Below are positions 1 to 5,243 of a stretch of 6,041 nt of DNA, piece by piece (position 1 is the stretch's first letter; each line of letters starts with the position of its first letter). The notes below the pieces were generated by a model. That model was given only the letters and a program-made list of their open reading frames with translations. It was not told the DNA's origin and ran no database searches. The position numbers were made by a program, and so were the translations under genes. This DNA comes from Bacillota bacterium (GTDB taxonomy: Bacteria; Bacillota_E; Sulfobacillia; Sulfobacillales; Sulfobacillaceae), in the NCBI GenBank assembly GCA_021820165.1, contig JAKADW010000140.1, positions 1 through 6,041 on the forward strand, written 5' to 3'.

Positions 1-1
1 C

Positions 2-106
2 TTAGATCAGATCGCCGTGGTGACGGCCACAGGCCGGGTGGTCTATGATGGCGGGTTGCCATCCAATGCCCACTTACGCCAACTCATTCAGCAGGCCAAC
101 ACCTAG
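2..106 (+). CDS. C-terminal end of a probable thioredoxin-fold protein (5' end outside the window)
   Basis: The reading frame is open from base 2 to a TAG at 104-106 and gives the last 34 residues of a protein, including VVTATGRVVYDGG followed by LPSNAHLRQLIQQA. A beta strand, a Gly-Arg turn, a second strand, a Gly-x-Pro step and a terminal helix are the usual end of small thioredoxin-like proteins of the Thioredoxin_3 kind, in which the pattern is roughly xGKVhxxGxxPsxxxLxxhl. The active-site half is not in the window, so a CxxC motif cannot be checked. The stop lies 42 bases before merA and no terminator is visible between them, so both are probably on one transcript. A thiol-redox or mercury-handling role is inferred only from this position. 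It could also be another alpha/beta protein. Confidence 0.6.
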   Translation, partial: LDQIAVVTATGRVVYDGGLPSNAHLRQLIQQANT

Positions 107-148
107 GGAGGGTCTGGCGTATGGCAAATAACCCCAAGGAGATGGACG

Positions 149-1555
149 ATGACATCTTATGATCTTCTCGTATTAGGCGGTGGATCGGCCGGATTTGCGG
201 CGGCCATTCGGGCCGCCGAGGCGGATAAACGCGTCGCGATGATTGAAGGCGGGATGATGGGAGGAACGTGCGTCAATATTGGCTGCGTGCCGTCTAAAAC
301 CTTGATTGCCGCGGCCAACACCCGCCACACGGCGACCCACCCCACCTTTCACGGGCTTAACGTGGGCGGCTCCCCCGTCGATTGGCCGACCGTGATGGGG
401 GAAAAGACAGCGCTCGTGGAGGAGCTCCGGCAAGCCAAATACGCGGATGTCCTGGCCGCCTATCCGCAGATTACGTGGGTGCCCGGTCAGGGAGTGATTC
501 GCACGACCGATCCGGTCACCGTCACCGTCGGGGCGGATACACTGAAGGCCCCTCGGCTGATCGTGACGACCGGAGCGCACCCCTGGGCCCCCCCGATTCC
601 AGGCCTGTCCGACACGCCCTATTGGACGTCGACCGAGGCCTTAGCGAGCGAGACGTTACCCGACACCCTGCTCGTAATTGGCGGGAGCGCGGTCGGCCTG
701 GAAATCGGGCAGTTGTACCAGCGGCTCGGGAGTCAGGTCACCGTGCTCGAGGGGCTCGACCGCCTCGTCGCGCTGGAGGATCCCGACGTAAGCGAAGGGA
801 TCCTCCAGTACCTCCGTGAGGATGGCTTGGCGGTGCATGTCCGCGTGCAGATTCAGCGGGTGGATCACGACGGCCAGCGTTTTCGCGTCACCACCCTGGT
901 GGACGGCCAAGCCCAGGTCTTTGAGGGGGACCACCTGTTGGTGGCGACGGGGCGACGTCCCACCACGGCAGGATTCGGCCTCACCGAAGCGGGCGTCGCC
1001 CTCGATGCCCAGGGTGGGATTGTGGTGAATGATCACCTGCAATCGTCGGTGCCGACCATTTACGCGGCCGGGGATGTCACCGGGCAGGCCATGTTTGTCT
1101 ATGTGGCCGCGGAGGCCGGCACCACCGCCGCCATCAATGCATTGGGTCTAGGAGATCGCGTCCTGGATGTGACCACGCTGCCGAAGGTGACGTTTACCGA
1201 TCCCCAGGTGGCCAGTGTCGGGCTGACGGACGATCAAACGGCGGCCGCGGGCTTAGAGTGCACCTGCTCGAGCCTCCCTTTAAGCTATGTGCCGCGCGCC
1301 CTGGCTAATCGCGATACCCGGGGATTCATCAAGCTGGTGGTGGAACAGGGCACCGAGCGGATTGTCGGGATGCATGTGGTGGCTCCGGAAGCCGGCGAGA
1401 TCATTCAGGTGGGGACGCTGGCCGTGAAGTATGAAATGAGCCTGACGGACGTGACGAGTCTGTTCTTCCCCTATCTCACCATGGTCGAAGGGGTCAAACT
1501 GGCTGCGATCACGTTTCACAAAGACGTCAGCAAGCTGTCGTGTTGTGCGGGATAA
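149..1555 (+). CDS. merA: Mercuric reductase MerA, short form without an N-terminal HMA domain
   Basis: This cytosolic FAD flavoenzyme uses NADPH to reduce Hg(II) to volatile Hg(0). The 468-residue protein begins with the FAD-binding LVLGGGSAGFAAA (8-20). The redox-active pair is C41 and C46 in GGTCVNIGCVPSK. The NADPH site is VIGGSAVGLEIGQ (176-188), and a second FAD motif is IYAAGDVTG (304-312). The C-terminal Hg-binding vicinal pair is C465-C466 in SKLSCCAG. Counting from these cysteines, Y98 and Y442 fall where the active-site tyrosines 264 and 605 of Bacillus MerA lie, so the catalytic set is complete and separates it from lipoamide dehydrogenase. The NmerA domain present in many MerA proteins is absent; a free HMA protein follows 40 bases downstream. 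The ATG is chosen because AAGGAG (136-141) lies 7 bases before it. An upstream ATG at 121 is out of frame. Confidence 0.97.
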   Translation: MTSYDLLVLGGGSAGFAAAIRAAEADKRVAMIEGGMMGGTCVNIGCVPSKTLIAAANTRHTATHPTFHGLNVGGSPVDWPTVMGEKTALVEELRQAKYADVLAAYPQITWVPGQGVIRTTDPVTVTVGADTLKAPRLIVTTGAHPWAPPIPGLSDTPYWTSTEALASETLPDTLLVIGGSAVGLEIGQLYQRLGSQVTVLEGLDRLVALEDPDVSEGILQYLREDGLAVHVRVQIQRVDHDGQRFRVTTLVDGQAQVFEGDHLLVATGRRPTTAGFGLTEAGVALDAQGGIVVNDHLQSSVPTIYAAGDVTGQAMFVYVAAEAGTTAAINALGLGDRVLDVTTLPKVTFTDPQVASVGLTDDQTAAAGLECTCSSLPLSYVPRALANRDTRGFIKLVVEQGTERIVGMHVVAPEAGEIIQVGTLAVKYEMSLTDVTSLFFPYLTMVEGVKLAAITFHKDVSKLSCCAG

Positions 1556-1595
1556 TCCCCTGCGGATTACGTTGCGAAAGGAGCTATCCATTCCG

Positions 1596-1808
1596 ATGAA
1601 AACTCAGGCATTGACAATCACGGGGATGCATTGTATCGACTGCGCCCAAAAAGTGGAGGCCGCACTGAAAACCGTCCCCGGCGTGGCCGGAGCGCGCGTG
1701 CACTATTTGAAACGCCAAGCGCAGGTCACGCTCACCACCGAGGACAGCAACCCCGCTGAGCTCATCGCCGCCGTGCAAGCGGTGGGGTATGACGCGACGC
1801 TCGTGTGA
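1596..1808 (+). CDS. Small heavy-metal-associated (HMA) domain protein, MerP/CopZ-like, cytosolic
   Basis: The product is a 70-residue single HMA domain with the ferredoxin-like beta-alpha-beta-beta-alpha-beta plan. The metal site is GMHCIDC (10-16; C13 and C16), and the end AVQAVGYDATLV is typical of the family. No signal peptide is present, so unlike periplasmic MerP it should stay in the cytosol and could carry Hg(II) to MerA, which lacks its own HMA domain. A copper chaperone of the CopZ type has the same fold, and mercury is preferred only because of the merA neighbour. The chosen ATG has AAAGGAG (1577-1583) 12 bases upstream, a slightly long gap. The frame stays open upstream to a GTG at 1545 inside merA, but the first 17 residues of that version look unlike the family. 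It ends 82 bases before the next gene. Confidence 0.9.
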   Translation: MKTQALTITGMHCIDCAQKVEAALKTVPGVAGARVHYLKRQAQVTLTTEDSNPAELIAAVQAVGYDATLV

Positions 1809-1890
1809 GACGGTGCCCCGTTCTCAGACAGGCCACCCATTGAGTATAGCACCCGCACTGAGTACATGGAGGGGGGAACGGAGGCGCTGG

Positions 1891-2673
1891 ATGCCCACGT
1901 ATCGACCAGGTGACCTAGGGGTAGCGGTCATCGGAGCCCTGGGCGCGCTCGAACTGAGTGGGGCGAATGCGTGGCCTCGCCTCCTCACCCAAGGGACGGG
2001 GGTCATCGGGACCGATGCGGCCTTGGTCGCGACCGGTATCGCACTCATGTGGCGCCAGCGCTCCGTTCCGACCGCCGCCCTCTGTCTCGGCCTGATGAGC
2101 GGAAAAGCTCTGCTCCTCACCCTGGCGGCTTTCGGCACACCGGTATCGGCCCCGGTGCTCGGAGGGTTCACGATCCTCATTCTGCTCTACATGGCGGGGT
2201 CCCTCGCCACGCAGCGCACCTGGGTCCTCTCGGTCGGTGCCGTGCTCGCCGCCGGGCTCACAGGGCTGGGCCCTCCCGTGGGAGGTGACGTGATTCGGAT
2301 TGTCTGGTTCCTCGGCCTCGCCATTTGGCTCGCAGCCCCCGTGTGGCCACGCACGGCCGACGGCGCCCGGTTGCGGGTGCCGGAAGAGGAAAGGAGTCGC
2401 TTAATGAACCGGTTCGAAACCAGTCAGCCCACCCCCTATCGTTTGCAGATGCACTGTCCTCAAGAGGCGGCGGCTTGGGCCCAAGGTCAACTACTGGAGG
2501 CTCTGGCGGGCACCGCTTTAGACGCCTGGTTCACGGTGGGCGATTCAATCCCCGGGCTATGGAGTCTGTGGTGGGATGACACCAGGATTTGGGCGGGACC
2601 CCATCCAGATCCCCGTGCGTGGCACGAGGCAATCTTAGAGGGCTGGGGGGGTTCGGGGCGCGGATGTTGTTGA
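1891..2673 (+). CDS. Unrecognised membrane protein with a soluble, possibly thioredoxin-like C-terminal domain ending in Cys-Cys
   Basis: I do not recognise the family. The 260-residue product has hydrophobic stretches near 10-24, 38-53, 60-80, 86-105, 111-128 and 134-152, so about six membrane segments. A charged linker (RLRVPEEERSR, 160-170) follows, then a soluble domain of about 89 residues. That domain reads strand (YRLQMHC), helix, strand (DAWFTV), strand (LWSLWWDD), strand (TRIWAG), Pro, helix (PRAWHEAILEG), which resembles a thioredoxin fold with only one cysteine (C189) where CxxC would lie. The chain ends GRGCC (C259-C260), a vicinal pair like the Hg-binding tail of MerA. The ATG at 1891 has GGAGG (1880-1884) 6 bases before it; the same frame is open from 1789 but the earlier starts lack a ribosome site. 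By position it may serve mercury transport or thiol handling, although MerT-like Cys pairs in the membrane segments are missing. Confidence 0.75.
   Translation: MPTYRPGDLGVAVIGALGALELSGANAWPRLLTQGTGVIGTDAALVATGIALMWRQRSVPTAALCLGLMSGKALLLTLAAFGTPVSAPVLGGFTILILLYMAGSLATQRTWVLSVGAVLAAGLTGLGPPVGGDVIRIVWFLGLAIWLAAPVWPRTADGARLRVPEEERSRLMNRFETSQPTPYRLQMHCPQEAAAWAQGQLLEALAGTALDAWFTVGDSIPGLWSLWWDDTRIWAGPHPDPRAWHEAILEGWGGSGRGCC
2390..2406 (+). promoter_or_regulatory. Internal ribosome site and in-frame ATG for the soluble C-terminal domain
   Basis: AAAGGAG (2390-2396) lies 7 bases before an ATG at 2404-2406 that is in frame with the gene begun at 1891 (codon 172). Initiation here would yield an 89-residue soluble protein starting MNRFETSQP and ending GRGCC, separated exactly at the boundary between the membrane part and the soluble domain. 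The site is better than those of several real genes in the window. Whether it is used, or is a relic of two formerly separate genes, cannot be seen. Confidence 0.5.
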
Positions 2674-2777
2674 TGGTTAAACTTATTTATCGATCAATGC
2701 CGGGAGCTCCCCTATTTGAAGTGGCGCATTTCGTCGTTGGCGATCTCCAGGATTTGATGGCGCTCACGTGTCCATTA

Positions 2778-2915
2778 TCATTGAGCCGTCCACGCCGGAC
2801 AGACCTTAGTGGTGTTATGTGCGCGTCGGGTAAAGGCTCCCGAAGGAGCCCTTTTGGTGGCGAATCCGGCAAAACGGTAGAGCGCTTCCAAGAGACGCGT
2901 GATCAGTTCCCGCAT
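2778..2915 (-). CDS. Candidate small protein of 45 residues, amphipathic N-terminus (doubtful)
   Basis: An ATG at 2915 on the minus strand is preceded by GGAGGTG (2927-2921) with a 5-base gap, an excellent ribosome site. The product begins MRELITRLLEALYRFAGF, which would make a cationic amphipathic helix, continues TKRAPSGAFTRR, and has one cysteine. The frame is also open to an ATG at 2951. It lies on the same strand as, and about 100 bases after, the regulator gene at 3016-4278, so it could be cotranscribed. Against it, the hairpin at 2832-2855 falls inside the frame, and if that is a true terminator the message would lack a stop codon. I recognise no family. A chance frame beside a strong purine tract is the main alternative. 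Confidence 0.3.
   Translation of the reverse strand: MRELITRLLEALYRFAGFATKRAPSGAFTRRAHNTTKVCPAWTAQ
2832..2855. terminator. Probable bidirectional intrinsic terminator between convergent units
   Basis: GGCTCC (2835-2840) and GGAGCC (2845-2850) form a perfect 6-bp stem around a 4-base loop, flanked by AAA before and CTTTT after, which adds A-T pairs past a bulged C. Read on the plus strand it ends in TTTT and could stop the mercury operon, 160 bases after its last gene. Read on the minus strand the loop is C(TTCG)G, the especially stable UUCG tetraloop, followed by TTT, and could stop the regulator transcript. The T tracts are short, so efficiency is uncertain. Confidence 0.65.
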
Positions 2916-3015
2916 CGGGCCACCTCCATGCACTGATTGTTCACTACCCATCTTGTAGCACGGCCGATGTCGTCACCACCGAGCATAGGGGGAGTGCCAA
3001 CGCAGTCCTAGGTTC

Positions 3016-4278
3016 TCACGCCTGTGCCGGAGTGGAGGCCACGGTTTTCGCCACAGAGTCATGCCGTCCCAACAAGGTCTCCACTTCCCGCCGCGAATGA
3101 CACGAGATCCCGTCCCAGTCCAGTGGTACCGGCCGCCGATGTGGCGCCAGCCAGTAGTCCACCCAGCCCGTCGCGCGCTGATGATGGTATCGGAGGACAA
3201 GAGGCACCCAATGCCGGGTCGCGTCCGGATGGTGGTGGGTCACTAAAATATGTACGAGGTCTTCTTCGATATTAAAGGCCACGTCCGTATCCAGCCCGAG
3301 ATCGGCCACCAGTAAATCTTGCAAGTGCGCGATCGCCGGATCGCACGGACCGCGATGGCACTGTAACGCTGCCTCCACGCCAGCAAGATCGTAAAGGGCT
3401 CCGGGTCCCCAGGTTAAATCATAGGTGGCGCGTGCTTCTTTGAGGCCGCCCGCGATAAATCCCCAGTGTCCCTGGATCCAAGCCGTGTGCAGCACCACCC
3501 ACCAATAGACACGCCAAACGTACGGGTTCCAAAACGGAGGACGCACCACCTGATGCGGCTTTGTTAATTTTCCTTGGTGGAAGCGCGCCATCTCGGCAAA
3601 GAGCCGGGCATATTGATAGGCATTGTCTTTTCCGCGTTCCTGCGCCCACCTCGCATCAGTTTCCGCGTACTGTTCCATTTGGGTGAAATTGCCCACTTTT
3701 GATGCAACGGCCGCCAAGTTTTGGAGAGCCCGGAGGTGATCTTCACTCCCTGGCACGGATCGTTTTAACATGAGCCCATTGGTCAACCGTATGGTGGAAT
3801 CATCGTCGTGTTGGCGAGAATATGTGCGCAATTCTTCCAGGATCAGCTTGTCGAAATTTTTAAAAGCCCGCCACTCCAGATCCTCTAGCGATGCGTCTGC
3901 CAAAATATCATCCAGTAGCGCGATGGCAATCGAGAGATCGTGTTGGTTATTGGCCTTTTGAGCCGTCCGTGATAACTTGGTCGCCAACCGAAATGCCGTA
4001 TCGATATCCCCGTGTTCAAGGGCATCTCGGGCATCTCGAATCAGGACTTTATGCGGCGACTTGTCTTCGATCGGATAGCGTCCCAACGCGATCAGTTCTT
4101 CAAAATTCAGTTGATACACACGAGCGAGTTGGGCCAGATGCTCAATCCGTGGACGCCTTGTGCCGTTTTCCCAACGAGACACCGTCGTTTTTTTGAAACC
4201 GGGGACTTCGTTCAGCGTGAGTCCCAGTTCTTCGCGGCGCTTTTTGAGCGCGGCTCCCAATTCCGGGTAGGTTTCCAT
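3016..4278 (-). CDS. XRE-type HTH regulator with TPR-like repeats, candidate RRNPPA peptide-pheromone receptor
   Basis: The product has 420 residues. An XRE/Cro-type helix-turn-helix fills about 5-62 (LGAALKKRREELGLTLNEV, recognition helix KKTTVSRWENG at 29-39). The rest is alpha-helical with TPR-like units, for example IRDARDALEHGDIDTAFRLA (80-99) and LAAVASKVGNFTQMEQYAET (188-207). Length and layout match the Rgg/PlcR/NprR/PrgX/AimR group, whose TPR domain binds a re-imported secreted peptide and changes DNA binding or oligomer state. A tryptophan- and tyrosine-rich segment at 249-290 (W250, W255, W259, W260, W267, W272, W290) is unusual and might form an aromatic ligand pocket. The ATG has GGAGG (4290-4286) 7 bases upstream. 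The divergent neighbour 75 bp away encodes an exported small peptide, which supports the receptor call. A TPR regulator with another ligand remains possible. Confidence 0.85.
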   Translation of the reverse strand: METYPELGAALKKRREELGLTLNEVPGFKKTTVSRWENGTRRPRIEHLAQLARVYQLNFEELIALGRYPIEDKSPHKVLIRDARDALEHGDIDTAFRLATKLSRTAQKANNQHDLSIAIALLDDILADASLEDLEWRAFKNFDKLILEELRTYSRQHDDDSTIRLTNGLMLKRSVPGSEDHLRALQNLAAVASKVGNFTQMEQYAETDARWAQERGKDNAYQYARLFAEMARFHQGKLTKPHQVVRPPFWNPYVWRVYWWVVLHTAWIQGHWGFIAGGLKEARATYDLTWGPGALYDLAGVEAALQCHRGPCDPAIAHLQDLLVADLGLDTDVAFNIEEDLVHILVTHHHPDATRHWVPLVLRYHHQRATGWVDYWLAPHRRPVPLDWDGISCHSRREVETLLGRHDSVAKTVASTPAQA

Positions 4279-4353
4279 CTGCTAGCCTCCAAAATATTTG
4301 TGTTTTCCGCAACGATGGGCGATGATTACAGGACAAGGAGGTGAAAGAAACCC
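4279..4353. promoter_or_regulatory. Divergent promoter region shared by receptor and peptide genes
   Basis: These 75 bases must hold both start signals and probably the receptor's operator. Ribosome sites are CCTCC (4286-4290, read as GGAGG on the minus strand) and AAGGAGGTG (4335-4343, plus strand, very strong). An AT-rich palindrome AAATATTT sits at 4292-4299. The best plus-strand match is TTGTGT (4298-4303), 17 bases, GATGAT (4321-4326), weak at -35 as expected of an activator-dependent promoter. No clear minus-strand promoter could be fixed. Near-repeats CGATGGG and CGATGAT lie at 4313-4326. The exact boxes are guesses. Confidence 0.4.
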
Positions 4354-4515
4354 ATGAAGCGACTATTTAATTGGCTCAAAGTGGTCGGACTGATGGCCGT
4401 GTTGGTCGGTGTTGTATCTTACACCGCGCCTGGACTTACTGTAGCGGCCAGCCACGCCTCCAGCCCCCACAAAGTCACCACCATGTTCGCCCCAACCTAT
4501 CCTTATCAAGATTAA
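4354..4515 (+). CDS. Small exported peptide, candidate quorum-sensing pheromone precursor
   Basis: This 53-residue frame starts at an ATG with AAGGAGGTG (4335-4343) about 10 bases upstream and ends at TAA 4513-4515. It has a textbook Sec signal: a basic n-region MKRLFNWLK, a hydrophobic core VVGLMAVLVGVVSYTA (10-25), and possible signal-peptidase sites after VAA (30-32) or SHA (33-35). What is left after export is about 18 to 21 residues ending FAPTYPYQD, with no cysteine and no further hydrophobic stretch. Precursors of the PapR, NprX and Phr type have this design: a short protein with an export signal whose C-terminal few residues, trimmed outside the cell, are the signal. The gene lies head to head with a TPR regulator, as in Rgg-SHP pairs. 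No convincing terminator follows, so it may be cotranscribed with the protease at 4635. It could instead be an unrelated small secreted peptide. Confidence 0.8.
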   Translation: MKRLFNWLKVVGLMAVLVGVVSYTAPGLTVAASHASSPHKVTTMFAPTYPYQD

Positions 4516-4534
4516 AGACTAACCTTTTTCGACC

Positions 4535-4558
4535 CATTTGCTGTCACACTTGCAAATG
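4535..4558. repeat. Perfect 7-bp dyad, operator-like
   Basis: CATTTGC (4535-4541) and GCAAATG (4552-4558) are perfect inverted repeats around a 10-base centre, 20 bases after the peptide gene and about 75 before the protease gene. The 24-bp span and spacing are typical of a dimeric HTH operator. A hairpin with a 10-base loop is the alternative, but there is no T tract directly after it, so it is not a good terminator. Confidence 0.5.
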
Positions 4559-4577
4559 TCAACCAAACTCCCTACAT

Positions 4578-4630
4578 TGTCACCTCACCGCCGACTATAG
4601 TACAACTAGACACATTCCAGTGAGGTGACA
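4578..4630. repeat. Perfect 11-bp inverted repeat flanking the protease promoter and covering its ribosome site
   Basis: TGTCACCTCAC (4578-4588) is the exact reverse complement of GTGAGGTGACA (4620-4630), with 31 bases between. The right arm contains the ribosome site GAGGTGA of the gene at 4635, so the left arm is an anti-Shine-Dalgarno sequence in any RNA that starts upstream. As DNA, the arms could be two half-sites for a repressor. Further copies of TGTCA lie upstream at 4542 and 4557. Confidence 0.7.
4596..4601 (+). promoter_or_regulatory. Probable -10 box of the protease gene
   Basis: TATAGT matches the sigma-A -10 consensus at five of six bases and lies 34 bases before the start codon at 4635. 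The nearest good -35, TTGTCA (4577-4582), is only 13 bases away, and the correctly spaced sequence near 4573 is poor, so the promoter may depend on an activator or be weak. RNA started here would contain only the right arm of the 11-bp repeat. Confidence 0.4.
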
Positions 4631-4634
4631 CCTT

Positions 4635-5243
4635 ATGCTCTACCACAATCACGATGGGGTCGTTCGGAGCGTGCGCCGCGCCGTTCACGGTCGCGTGGCC
4701 CCACGCTCCAGCGCCCCTGTCTCTATTGAACAACTTCTACGTGACCAACATATCCGCGTAATCGAGGAATGGCAGACTCCCGGCCGCTTTGAAGCGCTGT
4801 CGATTTTTAAGCCCTCCCAACAGATCGTGGTCGTCAATCGCCGACTCTCACCGATGGCCCGCCGCTTCGCCTTGGCCCACGAGCTCGCCCACGGCTGGTT
4901 TCATCGGCGGCATCTCTCCGGAGTCCATCAGGCCGGAGACTATGTGCGGCATCCCTATTACGCGCTTCTCGAGCGAGAGGCCAATGCCGCGGCAGCCGAA
5001 ATTTTGTTACCCTACGACTGGTTCATGGCCACCGCCCACCAGCTTTTACCGCATCAGCCTTTGACGCTCGCGGAATTTAAAGCGTTTATGGCATCGGCCG
5101 CCGCGCATGAATGGGCCCGCACGGCGGAAGTGTCCCTCCCTGTGCTCGGCTACCACCTGATCGATTGCGAGTGGGCTCCGCCTACTCCCCGGTCTCAGGT
5201 GCCTCCGTGGGCTTCGGAATCGGCCCCCCCAACTCCTCTTTAA
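4635..5243 (+). CDS. ImmA/IrrE-family zinc metalloprotease
   Basis: The 202-residue cytosolic protein has the family's HExxH zinc motif as AHELAHGWFH (81-90: H82, E83, H86). The second signature is LEREANAAAAEILLP (112-126), whose EREAN acidic residues (E113 or E115) supply the third zinc ligand. ImmA-type proteases cut a partner XRE-family repressor, as ImmA does to ImmR in ICEBs1; IrrE does so to DdrO in Deinococcus. The likely partner is the XRE protein encoded at 5182-5631, which is convergent and overlaps by 62 bp rather than lying in the usual tandem. The last 20 residues are Pro/Ser-rich, lie entirely in the overlap and are probably not part of the fold. The ATG has GAGGTGA (4622-4628) 6 bases upstream, within an 11-bp inverted repeat. 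The family is clear; the substrate is inferred. Confidence 0.9.
   Translation: MLYHNHDGVVRSVRRAVHGRVAPRSSAPVSIEQLLRDQHIRVIEEWQTPGRFEALSIFKPSQQIVVVNRRLSPMARRFALAHELAHGWFHRRHLSGVHQAGDYVRHPYYALLEREANAAAAEILLPYDWFMATAHQLLPHQPLTLAEFKAFMASAAAHEWARTAEVSLPVLGYHLIDCEWAPPTPRSQVPPWASESAPPTPL

Larger units (their letters stand above)
2674..3015. other. Gap between convergent units; hairpin and one doubtful small frame
   Basis: This 342-base stretch separates the mercury operon from the minus-strand regulator. It holds a 10-base palindrome GGGAGCTCCC (2702-2711) of unknown meaning, the hairpin at 2832-2855 and the small minus-strand frame at 2778-2915. A plus-strand frame running from 2589 to 2936 has no convincing ribosome site at any internal start and a composition unlike a protein of its neighbours, so it is not called. 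I see no RNA gene or transposon end. Confidence 0.6.

Noticed and set aside
1545..1595. GTG-started extension of the HMA protein overlapping merA
   Set aside because: Extra residues do not fit the HMA fold and no ribosome site precedes the GTG.
1789..1890. Upstream extension of the membrane protein overlapping the HMA gene
   Set aside because: Arg/Ser-rich, no ribosome site; GGAGG at 1880-1884 fits the ATG at 1891.
2589..2936. Plus-strand open frame of 115 codons after the mercury operon
   Set aside because: No convincing ribosome site at its starts, half overlaps the preceding gene, no recognisable domain, and it runs through the hairpin.
4514..4530. TTAAAG...CTTTTT as a terminator after the peptide gene
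   Set aside because: Only a 4-bp A-T-rich stem; too weak, so read-through to the protease is left open.
4371..4628. Plus-strand open frame of 85 codons over the peptide gene
   Set aside because: Out-of-frame shadow of 4354-4515, without a ribosome site or hydrophobic signal.
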